Positions 6,072 to 14,007 of a stretch of DNA of 17,216 bases are shown one piece after another. The notes under the pieces were generated by a model that was not told the DNA's origin, did no database searches, and saw only the letters and a list, made by a program, of their open reading frames with translations. The position numbers were made by a program, and so were the translations under genes. Every line of letters starts with the position of its first letter. The first letter of the stretch is position 1. The stretch comes from Prosthecobacter sp. (GTDB lineage Bacteria; Verrucomicrobiota; Verrucomicrobiia; Verrucomicrobiales; Verrucomicrobiaceae). The DNA is taken from assembly GCA_025869455.1 (NCBI GenBank), contig JAOZVT010000192.1, forward strand, positions 1 to 17,216, read 5' to 3'.

Positions 6072-9000
6072 CTATCCAGCGATGAGGTCCTCCAGATCAG
6101 ATTCATTCAAGCCCGCCATCAGAGGTGATTGCTCATCCAGGGCAGCTTCGACCAAGCCGCGCTTTTTCGCCTGGAGGGCGAGGATGCGCTCCTCCACCGT
6201 GCCACGAATGGCCAAACGATAGGCGGTGACGACACGCTGCTGACCGATGCGGTGGGCACGGTCAATAGCCTGAGATTCGACCGCTGGGTTCCACCACGGA
6301 TCCAGCAGGATGACGTGGTCTGCCGCGGTGAGGTTAAGACCATAACCGCCGGCCTTGAGACTGATGAGGAAAACCCGGCAGGAAGGGTTTGTCTGGAAGG
6401 TTTTCACCTGCGCATCGCGATCCTGACTGCTGCCATCCAGATAAGCATACGTGGTTTTTTGCTCGTCCAAATAATCACGCACATGACGTAAATATTGAAC
6501 GAACTGACTGAAGATAAGAACCTTACCACCACCTTCAATGATGGATTCCAGCCGTTCCTGGAGCATGGGCCATTTGCCGGAGAGGTCTTCCCGATCCAGC
6601 TTGCCGATGGTGTCGCTTTTGAGTCCGGTGAGGCGGAGATCGCAGCAAGCCTGGCGGAGACGCAGGAGCACGGTGAACATGGTCATCTTTGCCCCGCCTT
6701 GGCCGGAGCGCTTGCGGGCAGCTTTGATCTCCTCGCGCCCTTCCTCCAGAAGACGACGATAGACCTCGCCCTGGGCCGGGCTGGGGTCGCACCAGAGGAC
6801 TTGCTCAATCTTTTCAGGCAGGTCACGCAGGACTTCGCGCTTGGTACGGCGGAAGAAATAGGGGCGAATGAGTTTTTTCAGACGTTCGCTGGCGGCCTGA
6901 CCTGCCGGGGTGCCCAAGGCGGTGGAGATAGGCTGGTCAAAGCGTTCTTTGAAATTCTCTCGGCTGCCCAGGTAACCAGGCAGGAGGAACTGGTAGATGG
7001 ACCAGAGATCTCGGGTGCTGTTCTCCACCGGTGTCCCGGTGAGGGCAATACGGGCATGAGAACGCAGGGTACGCAGGGTCTTTGCCGCGTCGGTATCGGG
7101 GTTGCGGATATAGCTGGCTTCATCCAGCAAAATGAGACCAAAGGACTGCTTGTTTAAAACTTCAACGTCCCTAACTATCAACTGATACGTGGTAATTATC
7201 ACGTCCCAATCGTGCAAATGATTCAGCACCTCTTCACGCTTACTTCCTTGGGAAATGGTGACCTTTAGGTGGGGCGCAAAGCGCTCAAATTCAGCACGCC
7301 AGTTGCCACAAAGCGACTTCGGGCAGACGATGAGGATGGGCTCCCGCTTTTGTCTTTTGGAGAGGAAACTGACGATGAGGGCGATGCTCTGGACGGTTTT
7401 ACCCAAGCCCATTTCATCCCCCAACAAACCACCCCGGCCCGCCTGGACGAGCGAGGACATCCAGCGGACGCCGAGGAGTTGGTAGGGGCGCAGCCGTGAG
7501 CCGAGCTCTCCCAGGATGGAGAGAGTATCCTTTTCCTCCGGCAGAGGCGCGGCAGATTCAGACTCAGGCAGGAAGTAGGAGGCGTGCAGCGCACTGATGC
7601 GGGCACCGTCTGGCGTAAGCTGCAAAGGCACATCCTTGAGCGTGTCTTCAAATTCTTCCACCTCCTGGAGATCGAGCATGTAGCGTTTGCCATTTTTCCC
7701 CTGGACGGTGCGCTGGCCTGAACGGACGAGACGAAGCACCTCCGTGCGAGGCAGGCGGAAACCGTCTGGCGACTCGTAGCCGAACTCCATGGCCAACCAG
7801 TCTGCCCCAGAGCCGCGTGAATCATCCGCAGGTGTCTGGCGGACCTGAGGCTGGATGCGCCCGATCCCGCGAGTGGCGGCGCGCCATTTATCCCCCTCGA
7901 TCACGGTCACCTCATGCCGGAGGCGTGGGAGGTCAGAGGCATAAAAGCGCATGACGTTTTCCTGACCCGTGAGGCGGAAGACCTCGGTATCCACCGTGCC
8001 TAATTTGAGGCCAGCGGACTTGAAACCCAGGAACTGCAAACGGGCTAAAAGGCGGGATTCTACATTCCTGTTAGAAACGTAAAAAGTGCCAGGAGCATCT
8101 TGATCCTGAATGGGAAATATTTTCTCCACGGAAGCCGATGTGGGCGCAGAGGTGACATTCCACCGGTGGCCCTGATAGACAGCGCTGAGCATGACATCCG
8201 CTGCCTGAAAGGAGCCATCCAGACGCAGTTCCAAAGTGCACGGAACGGGGGCCACGTGGAAGCGCTCCAGCGCCGCGCCGTGAGTCTCCACCTGGAAAAC
8301 ATCCGCCAAATTTTCGCGCTGAGTGACCAGCCAAGAGAGCGGACGGCGGCAGGGCAATTCGGCCAGGACTTTGGCCATCTCTCCCTCCGTTGATGGCAGA
8401 GGAAACAGACTGCCCGTTTCCCGGCAGGCCCACCAACCTGTGGGCTGGCTTTTGAGCAGTGGCCCCTGCCCTGCGCCCTCCAGGCGGAGCTGGATTTGGT
8501 CACCGACAGCTTCCACCATCAGCGGTAGCCGGACAGGATCTGAGGCGACTCCTACCCGCTGACCTCCACCGGAGGGCTTGCCAGCGATGAGGCGGGGATG
8601 GTCAGCCAAATTTGGCAAGAGATCCGCCAGAGCTTTGGCATTGAGCGACATGGGGGCGCTCTGCCCCTGGATGCCCTGCTCTGCTAACCAAGCTGCCAGC
8701 AAAGACTCCTCAGGATCACCCCCGGATTCAAATTTCACATAGGCGCCCATCGGCTCGCGGGCGGTGCCTTGCAAAAGAGTCTCGGGGAGGAATAGCGTGT
8801 AGCGCCCCGGAACACGTTTAGGCTGGCGGACCTTGGGAGCGGGTGGTGTTTGCGGCGGAGCCGAGGCCGCGCCCCGAGGCGGCATGGAGGTGGAGGGTGA
8901 CCCATCCCGACGCAGAGTGGGATCGCTAAAAGAACGCTGGGAGCTGGAGACTGTCCGCGTAGCAGCAAGCTTGATGTGCAGGAGAGCCACGGCCAGCGAG

Positions 9001-9236
9001 TGCTCACAAATCATGCTGCGACGGGCAGCCGGGCAAGTGCAGAGGTTGTCCACATCGCTCCGGGTCCGAATACGCAGACCGCATGCATATTTAATTTTTC
9101 CACTGCCAGCGAGGCCGCGCACGAGGCCAGCATCTGCACTTTGCAGTTCCACCAGACCAGCATCCACGAGACCGCGCGCGGCCTTCATGGCTTGCCAGCC
9201 ACCAATTTCTCCCAACCATTTCTCCGTGAATTCCAT
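6072..9236 (-). CDS. SWIM-domain SNF2-family helicase-like ATPase (DNA translocase)
   Basis: A large 1054-residue Swi2/Snf2 motor protein, presumed to translocate on double-stranded DNA and remodel protein-DNA complexes. The N-terminus has a SWIM zinc finger, CTC (C66, C68) then CEH (C77, H79). A low-complexity Pro-rich segment (about 93-142) and a long bacterial SNF2-associated region (about 145-570) follow. The motor contains LRPYQLLGVRW (582-592), Walker A GDEMGLGKT (606-614), DEAS box (705-708), TGTPVEN (733-739), KVLIFSQF (905-912), GGYGLNLTAADHV (963-975) and QAIDRAHRIGQ (989-999). The full motif set indicates an active ATPase. Box II is DEAS rather than the DEAQ or DEAH more usual in the family. 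It is divergent from the ParA-like gene across only 54 bp, so the two promoters must be close or overlapping. SWIM-SNF2 proteins are often near DNA repair or transcription genes, but nothing here specifies a role. Confidence 0.92.
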   Translation of the reverse strand: MEFTEKWLGEIGGWQAMKAARGLVDAGLVELQSADAGLVRGLAGSGKIKYACGLRIRTRSDVDNLCTCPAARRSMICEHSLAVALLHIKLAATRTVSSSQRSFSDPTLRRDGSPSTSMPPRGAASAPPQTPPAPKVRQPKRVPGRYTLFLPETLLQGTAREPMGAYVKFESGGDPEESLLAAWLAEQGIQGQSAPMSLNAKALADLLPNLADHPRLIAGKPSGGGQRVGVASDPVRLPLMVEAVGDQIQLRLEGAGQGPLLKSQPTGWWACRETGSLFPLPSTEGEMAKVLAELPCRRPLSWLVTQRENLADVFQVETHGAALERFHVAPVPCTLELRLDGSFQAADVMLSAVYQGHRWNVTSAPTSASVEKIFPIQDQDAPGTFYVSNRNVESRLLARLQFLGFKSAGLKLGTVDTEVFRLTGQENVMRFYASDLPRLRHEVTVIEGDKWRAATRGIGRIQPQVRQTPADDSRGSGADWLAMEFGYESPDGFRLPRTEVLRLVRSGQRTVQGKNGKRYMLDLQEVEEFEDTLKDVPLQLTPDGARISALHASYFLPESESAAPLPEEKDTLSILGELGSRLRPYQLLGVRWMSSLVQAGRGGLLGDEMGLGKTVQSIALIVSFLSKRQKREPILIVCPKSLCGNWRAEFERFAPHLKVTISQGSKREEVLNHLHDWDVIITTYQLIVRDVEVLNKQSFGLILLDEASYIRNPDTDAAKTLRTLRSHARIALTGTPVENSTRDLWSIYQFLLPGYLGSRENFKERFDQPISTALGTPAGQAASERLKKLIRPYFFRRTKREVLRDLPEKIEQVLWCDPSPAQGEVYRRLLEEGREEIKAARKRSGQGGAKMTMFTVLLRLRQACCDLRLTGLKSDTIGKLDREDLSGKWPMLQERLESIIEGGGKVLIFSQFVQYLRHVRDYLDEQKTTYAYLDGSSQDRDAQVKTFQTNPSCRVFLISLKAGGYGLNLTAADHVILLDPWWNPAVESQAIDRAHRIGQQRVVTAYRLAIRGTVEERILALQAKKRGLVEAALDEQSPLMAGLNESDLEDLIAG

Positions 9237-9290
9237 TTCTTTGTGGCGCTAAGCATGGTTCCCGTTCAATGTCGTACGTCAAGGCAACTT

Positions 9291-10085
9291 ATGCGGATAG
9301 TCGCGATCACCAATCAAAAGGGCGGCGTGGGAAAAACAACCACGGCCATCAATCTGTCCGCATGTCTCGCGCAGCGAGGCGTGCGATGTCTGCTCATTGA
9401 CCTGGATTCCCAGGGGAATGCTACGAGTGGGCTAGGACTAGCCAAGGAAGAAGGAGGCAGCATTTACTCTGCCCTGGTGGAGGATACAGATCCCCACGAG
9501 GTCATTCGCAGTACCCGCTTGCCCAATCTTTCCATCATCCGCAGTCACCAGGAACTGGCAGGTTGTGAAATCGAACTGGCTCAGCGCGGCAATCACCTGA
9601 CTCGTTTGCGTGAAGTGTTGGATCACTTGCGCCATTCAAACCATTTCGATTATGTCTTTCTAGACTGCCCACCTTCCCTGGGTGTGCTGATGACTTCCGC
9701 CTTAGCTGCGGCAGATGAGATGCTGGTGCCGATCCAATGCGAATACTTTGGACTCGAAGGTCTATCCAGCATCGTGCAAATTGTACAACAGATCCGCGAC
9801 TGCGGTGCGAATCCGAACCTTCTCTTGGAAGGTATCGTGATGACGATGTACGATCAGCGCGCGAAATTAGCCAATCAGGTGGTCAATGATGTGAAGAACT
9901 ACTTCGCTGAAGTGATCTATAACGCCATCATTCCACGCACCGTTCGCCTGGGTGAAGCGCCCAGTTACGGTAAGTCCATCATTGAGTACGAACCAGCCGG
10001 TCGTGGTGCCCAAGCTTATCGGGCATTGGCAGAAGAGTTCTTGGCTCGGCGAGCTAATAAGCCGCCAGTTGAAGCTAGTAACTAA
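9291..10085 (+). CDS. ParA/Soj-family chromosome-partitioning ATPase (orphan)
   Basis: A 264-residue deviant-Walker ATPase. The Walker A is KGGVGKTTT (10-18), with signature lysine K10 and P-loop K15. It is followed by LLIDLDSQGNATSGLG, the ParA-type A' motif. Then come VFLDCPPSLGVLM (Walker B region) and PIQCEYFGLEGL, both typical of Soj. Such ATPases form ATP-dependent dimers on DNA and position chromosomes or other cargo with a ParB-like activator. No parB follows, and I saw no parS site, so the cargo is unclear. The open frame extends back to 8976, but ATG 9291 is the better start. AAGG (9281-9284) precedes it with 6-nt spacing, the protein begins in the usual MRIVAITNQKGG manner, and the extension would run through the SNF2 gene. 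Confidence 0.9.
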   Translation: MRIVAITNQKGGVGKTTTAINLSACLAQRGVRCLLIDLDSQGNATSGLGLAKEEGGSIYSALVEDTDPHEVIRSTRLPNLSIIRSHQELAGCEIELAQRGNHLTRLREVLDHLRHSNHFDYVFLDCPPSLGVLMTSALAAADEMLVPIQCEYFGLEGLSSIVQIVQQIRDCGANPNLLLEGIVMTMYDQRAKLANQVVNDVKNYFAEVIYNAIIPRTVRLGEAPSYGKSIIEYEPAGRGAQAYRALAEEFLARRANKPPVEASN

Positions 10086-10196
10086 GAGTTAGTACTTTTT
10101 ACTTGTTCTAATGAACAGTTTAGTATAAAAATATTAACTTTAGTGAATAATTAGTTTGCGTGTATCGTATGAAGTCTATTATAGACTCTAATTATT
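10086..10196. promoter_or_regulatory. AT-rich intergenic region with a 15-bp palindrome
   Basis: This 111-bp gap between the ParA-like gene and the next ORF is far more AT-rich than its surroundings, with runs such as AGTATAAAAATATTAAC. At 10173-10187 it holds a perfect odd palindrome, AGTCTATTATAGACT (7-bp arms, one central base). TATTAT (10177-10182) inside it could serve as a -10 element, placing a start near 10189, so the palindrome may be an operator for the 10197 gene. Alternatively it is a short transcription stop for the ParA-like gene, though no clear T run follows. Confidence 0.4.
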
Positions 10197-10679
10197 ATGA
10201 TCCGTTCTGCTCTCCCGATCATGCACTTGGCGGAGCCTCCCGCTCGCCCAAGCCCACGGACCCCAGTGTCCCCTTTTGACTTTGCTTTTGTCATGGCCGC
10301 CGCCCTCACTATTGTGGGTGGTAGCTTCTTCTTGCTCAATTTGGCTTCTGCTCACAGCACAGGCCAAGAAAGTACAGCCTTGAAGTTTGTCTCCGAAACG
10401 TCCGCTTGGCTGCCATCACTGGCCATGTCCATCGGCAAGTATGTTTTGCTCCTTTTGGCCAGCGCCGTGAATTCAGCACTTATTGTTATGCTGGTTCAGA
10501 GCTTGCGCACGATGGACCGGAAAATGCGCAACCTTAAGCCACGGATGCTCCGCTCTAAAGTGCGTAGCACCAAGGTCAGAACGGAAAACGTGCGTGGCAA
10601 ACGTGCCCACATGCGCCGTGAAGCGATGGCAGAAGAAGCGGCTTCCCGCCAATTCCTTTTGTCTCCCGTCTTTCGCTAA
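10197..10679 (+). CDS. Two-helix membrane protein with a strongly basic C-terminal tail, unknown function
   Basis: I do not recognise this 160-residue protein. The N-terminal 27 residues are Pro-rich. Hydrophobic segments at about 28-50 and 72-102 should span the membrane. The tail from 104 to about 142 has roughly one Lys or Arg in every three residues (KMRNLKPRMLRSKVRS and onward), so by the positive-inside rule it should face the cytoplasm, where it could contact nucleic acid or acidic lipid. No Shine-Dalgarno sequence precedes ATG 10197; ATG 10221 is an alternative start. It lies 111 bp downstream of the ParA-like gene on the same strand, so a link to it is possible but unproven. The continuous reading frame with consistent codon use and a clean two-helix pattern argue that it is a real gene. 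Confidence 0.65.
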   Translation: MIRSALPIMHLAEPPARPSPRTPVSPFDFAFVMAAALTIVGGSFFLLNLASAHSTGQESTALKFVSETSAWLPSLAMSIGKYVLLLLASAVNSALIVMLVQSLRTMDRKMRNLKPRMLRSKVRSTKVRTENVRGKRAHMRREAMAEEAASRQFLLSPVFR

Positions 10680-10848
10680 GCTACCCCGAATCCCTCGCAA
10701 TTGATTCCCGGCCAGCGACGGCAAGTCCGGGTCTGATGCGGCTAGGTGCCTATTGGTCCTGTATTTTTAAAGACAGTCCCGCAGCATACGAACCGAGCTG
10801 AGACTCAGGCTTTTGCCAAGGCCTCATGCTGAACCGTGGAATCCAGGT

Positions 10849-11214
10849 TTAAAACTCCCCGCGAAACACGCAACGTGCCGTGGGGGTTTCATAAATCACG
10901 ATTTCACAAAGGCCGGGAAGCTGGGGAGATAACTTCCGCCATAGCCAAGCTGCCATGTTTTCGATGGTGGGGTTTTCCAAGCCTTCGATCTCATTGAGAT
11001 AAGCGTGATCCATGCGATCCAGCAGCGGCTTCATGGCCTTGCTGATTTCAGCGTGGTCATAAACCCAGCCGATGTGTGGATCCACCTCGCCTTCAACAGC
11101 GATCTCCACCTTGAAGCTATGACCGTGCATGCGAGTACACTTGTGGTCCCCAGGGAGATTAGGCAGCGTTTGAGCAGCCTCGAAGCGGAAGTCTTTAATG
11201 ATGCGGCAGCGCAT
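10849..11214 (-). CDS. queD: 6-carboxy-5,6,7,8-tetrahydropterin synthase QueD
   Basis: Converts 7,8-dihydroneopterin triphosphate to 6-carboxytetrahydropterin, the second step toward preQ0 and queuosine. The 121-residue length and pattern match the E. coli enzyme closely: FEAAQTLPNLPGDHKC (11-26), MHGHSFKV (29-36), GEVDPHIGW (42-50), DHAYLNEIEGLENPT (69-83) and IYETPTARCVFRGE (107-120). The catalytic Cys (C26), His (H70) and Glu (E109) and zinc ligands H30 and H32 are present. The third zinc ligand, His in FEAAH of E. coli, is Gln here (Q15, codon CAA). It lies 40 nt downstream of the sulfatase gene on the same strand and may be co-transcribed with it. No other que gene is in the window. No ribosome-binding site is seen on this strand. 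Confidence 0.9.
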   Translation of the reverse strand: MRCRIIKDFRFEAAQTLPNLPGDHKCTRMHGHSFKVEIAVEGEVDPHIGWVYDHAEISKAMKPLLDRMDHAYLNEIEGLENPTIENMAAWLWRKLSPQLPGLCEIVIYETPTARCVFRGEF

Positions 11215-11248
11215 GAGTTTAGGAGGTAGGCTTTAACCTGTTTCTAGG

Positions 11249-11267
11249 GCCGGGTCAATTACCCGGC
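11249..11267. terminator. Hairpin spanning the sulfatase stop codon
   Basis: GCCGGGT (11249-11255) and ACCCGGC (11261-11267) form a perfect 7-bp GC-rich stem with a 5-nt loop. It overlaps the sulfatase stop codon and lies 35-53 bp upstream of queD. No T run follows on the minus strand. It could be a weak terminator or attenuator that separates sulfatase and queD expression. Confidence 0.4.
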
Positions 11268-13261
11268 TTAGCGATCGTCTCTTTTGGTGGCATGATGGAG
11301 ACCCGCAAACGCTGCACGGGACCATCCCAAGGTGTGCTGTTGGGAAAGCTCTTCACACTGAGGGGACCAAAACTCTGCCCAACGGCCAGACCTTGGTTGG
11401 GCTGCCTTGGGAAACCATTGCTAAAAGGCGTCAGACTCAGAACCTCACTGCGCCCAGGCACCGCCATGGACATGAGGCCATCGGCATCAATCATCGCCCG
11501 CACATTGCATGGCCCTGCATCCAAGCCGTCACCCGTGATGGACGTTATCTTGCCATCCACAAAAACACTGAGTGTGGGTTTGCCTGCCACGAGATGCAGC
11601 GCCCAGCCCATTTGATCTCCCCCTTGGGAAACCAGGGTACTATTTTGATCCACTTGGGGATGATAGTCGAACGCGGCATCCACGAAAAGCCCGCGACCTG
11701 CAAGCTTCGGCGACTCTTCAGCCGTCAACGCATCCCCCATTTGCAGTTTCAAACTCACACTGCCATCAGCACTCGGTGTCACGCCGACTTCTGCCGCTGT
11801 GCGTGAGGCACGTTTGAACTCCTTGGGGAAAAACGCGGCGAGTTCTGCCTTCACGGCATCGTGTTCAGGCTGCCCGGCTAGATTCGTCCACTCATGAGGA
11901 TCATTTTCATGATCGTAGAGTTCCTCACTGCCATCGGCGTAGCGAATGTAGAGCCAGCGATCACTGCGGGCAGCGTAACTGGCTTTGTCCCCACCACCCA
12001 TCGTGGTGATGGCAGGGGTTTTGCTTTTCACTGACGGATCACGCAGCATGGGCAGCAAGCTATGGCCATCCAGATGCTCCGGCTTGCTGATCTTCACCAA
12101 ATCACAAAGCGTGGGGTAAAGATCCACCAGAGAAACAGGCTGATCCGTCACGCTATCTTCTTGCGTGATACCAGGTGCATAAATGCTGAGGGGAATGCGT
12201 GTAGTCTCCTCCCACAACTTACCTTTGTGCCACATCTTCTTTTCCCCAAGATACCAGCCGTGGTCAGAGGTGAAGACAACGATGGTATTCTTAGCATTCG
12301 GCCCCGACTCCAGTGACTCCAAAACGCGGCCAAGCATGGCATCACAAAACGCGATGCTGGCTAGATAGGCCTGCACAGCTTCAGCCCATTTGTTGCTCTT
12401 CACGATCACGTCGTGATAACTGTCTGGTTTATCGTGCCCCTTGGCAAAGGTCGGTACATCATCCAGGTCATCCTCCTTCACCTCTGGCAGTTGGATGCTT
12501 TCCAGAGGGAACATGTCAAAGTACTTCTGAGGCACATACCAGGGGGAATGGGGGCGATATAGTCCCACGGCCATGAAGAAGGGTTGTTTCGACTTATGAC
12601 GGAGGACATCCGCCGCCCAGATCGTCACCGCACCATCATCTGTCAGTTCGTCTGGCACATTGATCTGGCCCCAGTCCCAATGCCAGATGTTGAGGCCATT
12701 GAAATTTTGACCTGTATGGATCGGTAGATCGGGGATCTGCACGCCTGCTTCAGGGAAGCGCGTGCCCCAGGCACTGTCTTGTTCAAAACCACGCCGCCCC
12801 CCATGCCAACCCGCCAAGCGCCCGTCAGGACCGCCATGATTGGCATGGAAGATTTTACCTCCGGCCTCTGTGGCAAAACCCATGGACTGGAAATGCTCCG
12901 GCAGGGTTGGTTTACCGACGACCTGAACACTGCGCCGCCAGTCCTGCTCATTTCCAAACACGCCACTGGAAGACGGGAGCATGCCAGTCAGCAGGCTGGT
13001 GCGGGAAGGATTGCAGAGGGCGTAGTTGCAATGGGCATTGGTGAAACGCATGCCCTTTTTGGCCAGGCGATCCATGTTGGGCGTGAGTGCCTGCGGATGC
13101 CCACCCATCCAACCCACGTAGTCTTTTAAATCATCAGCTATGATGAAGAGGACATTCGGCTTCCCCGCTGCACTTCGCGCCTTGGTCTTGGCCACCGCCG
13201 AGGCGGTGAACATCCAGAAAAAGGTCGATAAAACAAGAAAGCGAACAAACGAAGGCATCAC
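11255..13261 (-). CDS. Secreted formylglycine sulfatase (iduronate-2-sulfatase-like) with C-terminal jelly-roll-like domain
   Basis: A 668-residue exported arylsulfatase-fold enzyme that should remove sulfate esters from polysaccharides or related substrates. The signal peptide covers about residues 1-24 (core FLVLSTFFWMFTASAVA). The catalytic core has the metal pair D43/D44 in IIADDLKDY. The sulfatase signature is C83-N-P-S-R87, followed by TSLLTG. Its cysteine is matured to formylglycine by a maturase not seen here. Further typical stretches are GGKIFH, TSDHGWYLGEKKMWHKGK and DLYPTLCDL. The overall pattern is closest to iduronate-2-sulfatase-like members. From about residue 500 to 655 an extra beta-rich region (AFDYHP, MGWALHLVAGKPTLSVFVDG) looks like a LamG/concanavalin-type module, possibly for glycan binding. 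Substrate is not predictable. Two adjacent ATGs (13261, 13258) are both possible starts. It has a 311-bp upstream region. Confidence 0.92.
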   Translation of the reverse strand: MMPSFVRFLVLSTFFWMFTASAVAKTKARSAAGKPNVLFIIADDLKDYVGWMGGHPQALTPNMDRLAKKGMRFTNAHCNYALCNPSRTSLLTGMLPSSSGVFGNEQDWRRSVQVVGKPTLPEHFQSMGFATEAGGKIFHANHGGPDGRLAGWHGGRRGFEQDSAWGTRFPEAGVQIPDLPIHTGQNFNGLNIWHWDWGQINVPDELTDDGAVTIWAADVLRHKSKQPFFMAVGLYRPHSPWYVPQKYFDMFPLESIQLPEVKEDDLDDVPTFAKGHDKPDSYHDVIVKSNKWAEAVQAYLASIAFCDAMLGRVLESLESGPNAKNTIVVFTSDHGWYLGEKKMWHKGKLWEETTRIPLSIYAPGITQEDSVTDQPVSLVDLYPTLCDLVKISKPEHLDGHSLLPMLRDPSVKSKTPAITTMGGGDKASYAARSDRWLYIRYADGSEELYDHENDPHEWTNLAGQPEHDAVKAELAAFFPKEFKRASRTAAEVGVTPSADGSVSLKLQMGDALTAEESPKLAGRGLFVDAAFDYHPQVDQNSTLVSQGGDQMGWALHLVAGKPTLSVFVDGKITSITGDGLDAGPCNVRAMIDADGLMSMAVPGRSEVLSLTPFSNGFPRQPNQGLAVGQSFGPLSVKSFPNSTPWDGPVQRLRVSIMPPKETIAKPGN

Positions 13262-13572
13262 TCACTGGAGCATTCTCCCGCAGGCTTGCAACTGCCTCTC
13301 AGAATCTCTGAACAAAGAGACAGGACTGAGGAGGACGACTCCCAAGCTTTGACGGCCCAGTCGATCAGCACTTTAAATCCAAAGGGTCGAATTTGTATCC
13401 GTGACGAGATACGAAAATTCGTCAGCCGCTATGAATATAGACCGACACATCAGTGCACATTAACTTACATCGGTTTAAATATTTATACCTAAAATACCCA
13501 AAAGACAGACTCACCGATTTAATAGACATTCCTGGTTGACTGAAATCTGAAGCCAGGATTAACGTAAGCAAT
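13262..13572. promoter_or_regulatory. Divergent intergenic region, sulfatase / membrane protein, with a structured element
   Basis: A 311-bp AT-rich gap with no convincing gene; the short frames here lack coding character. It should carry promoters in both directions. Minus strand: TATATT near 13436, with a weak TTAATG -35, upstream of the sulfatase. Plus strand: TTGACT (13536-13541), a good -35, with only a poor -10 about 17 bp on. A long imperfect inverted repeat lies in the middle and is listed separately. Confidence 0.4.
13388..13421. repeat. 12-bp bulged inverted repeat in the sulfatase upstream region
   Basis: CGAATTTGTATC (13388-13399) pairs with GATAC (13408-13412) and AAATTCG (13415-13421). 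This gives a 12-bp stem with an 8-nt loop and a 2-nt bulge (GA). No T run follows on either strand and the gap is divergent, so a terminator is unlikely. A regulator-binding site or a leader-RNA structure in the sulfatase 5' region is more plausible. Confidence 0.45.
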
Positions 13573-14007
13573 ATGCTGGACGTGCAAAGAAACCGTATCT
13601 CATTCTTGAGAGAAGAAGTTCATTTCACACGCAAATTGTTAATTTCCCATCTGTTAGTCGCCATATTCATCGTGGGGCTTTTCGTGGCACACGGTGTGTA
13701 CTTTTGGGCTTTGGGAGCCACCTTGTGGTACTTGCTAACCATCCTTCCAATCAAGGGGATGATGGCCGCTAGCAGCGGGTGTCGGCACGTCTTGGGCCTG
13801 ATGTTCCTTTTGTTCAGTGCGTTGGGCGTCTTTTTCCTCACTCAGGTCGAGCCTACGGTCGGTCAAGAGAGCTACAATCTCCTACCTACCAGCATTCTCC
13901 CCTTCTGGTTAGGTGCTCTCAACCTGCTTTACGCTATCGCAGGTGTGTATCTCATGATGAACCGCAAGGTGCGTAAAGCCGTGGCCATTGGTTTCTCACT
14001 GTGGTGA
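13573..14007 (+). CDS. Four-helix membrane protein, unknown function
   Basis: I do not recognise a family for this 144-residue protein. It has a short charged N-terminus (residues 1-21), then four hydrophobic segments at about 22-40, 43-60, 72-90 and 105-127. A basic C-terminal tail (NRKVRKA, 130-136) should lie in the cytoplasm. No catalytic or metal-binding motif is visible. The 3' end overlaps the 3' end of the convergent tlyA gene by 12 bp. There is no strong Shine-Dalgarno sequence at ATG 13573; AGGA at 13555-13558 is too far away. A TTGACT box lies 32 bp upstream of the start. The clear helix pattern supports a real small membrane protein, but its role is open. Confidence 0.65.
   Translation: MLDVQRNRISFLREEVHFTRKLLISHLLVAIFIVGLFVAHGVYFWALGATLWYLLTILPIKGMMAASSGCRHVLGLMFLLFSALGVFFLTQVEPTVGQESYNLLPTSILPFWLGALNLLYAIAGVYLMMNRKVRKAVAIGFSLW

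Noticed and set aside
6495..7157. 220-residue plus-strand open frame
   Set aside because: Antisense to the SNF2 motor domain and its motif-rich coding frame; no independent signal of a gene.
8976..9290. Upstream extension of the ParA frame (105 extra codons)
   Set aside because: It runs through the N-terminal part of the SNF2 gene in antisense and has no ParA-like sequence; ATG 9291 has AAGG at proper spacing and gives the standard ParA N-terminus.
10759..10776. Near-palindrome CTGTATTTTTAAAGACAG between convergent genes
   Set aside because: The stem is short, AT-rich and mismatched; it could help terminate the 10197 gene or queD, but evidence is too weak to list as a terminator.
11221..11230. 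AGGAGG Shine-Dalgarno-like motif on the plus strand
   Set aside because: No plus-strand gene starts downstream; both genes here are on the minus strand, so it is a chance match.
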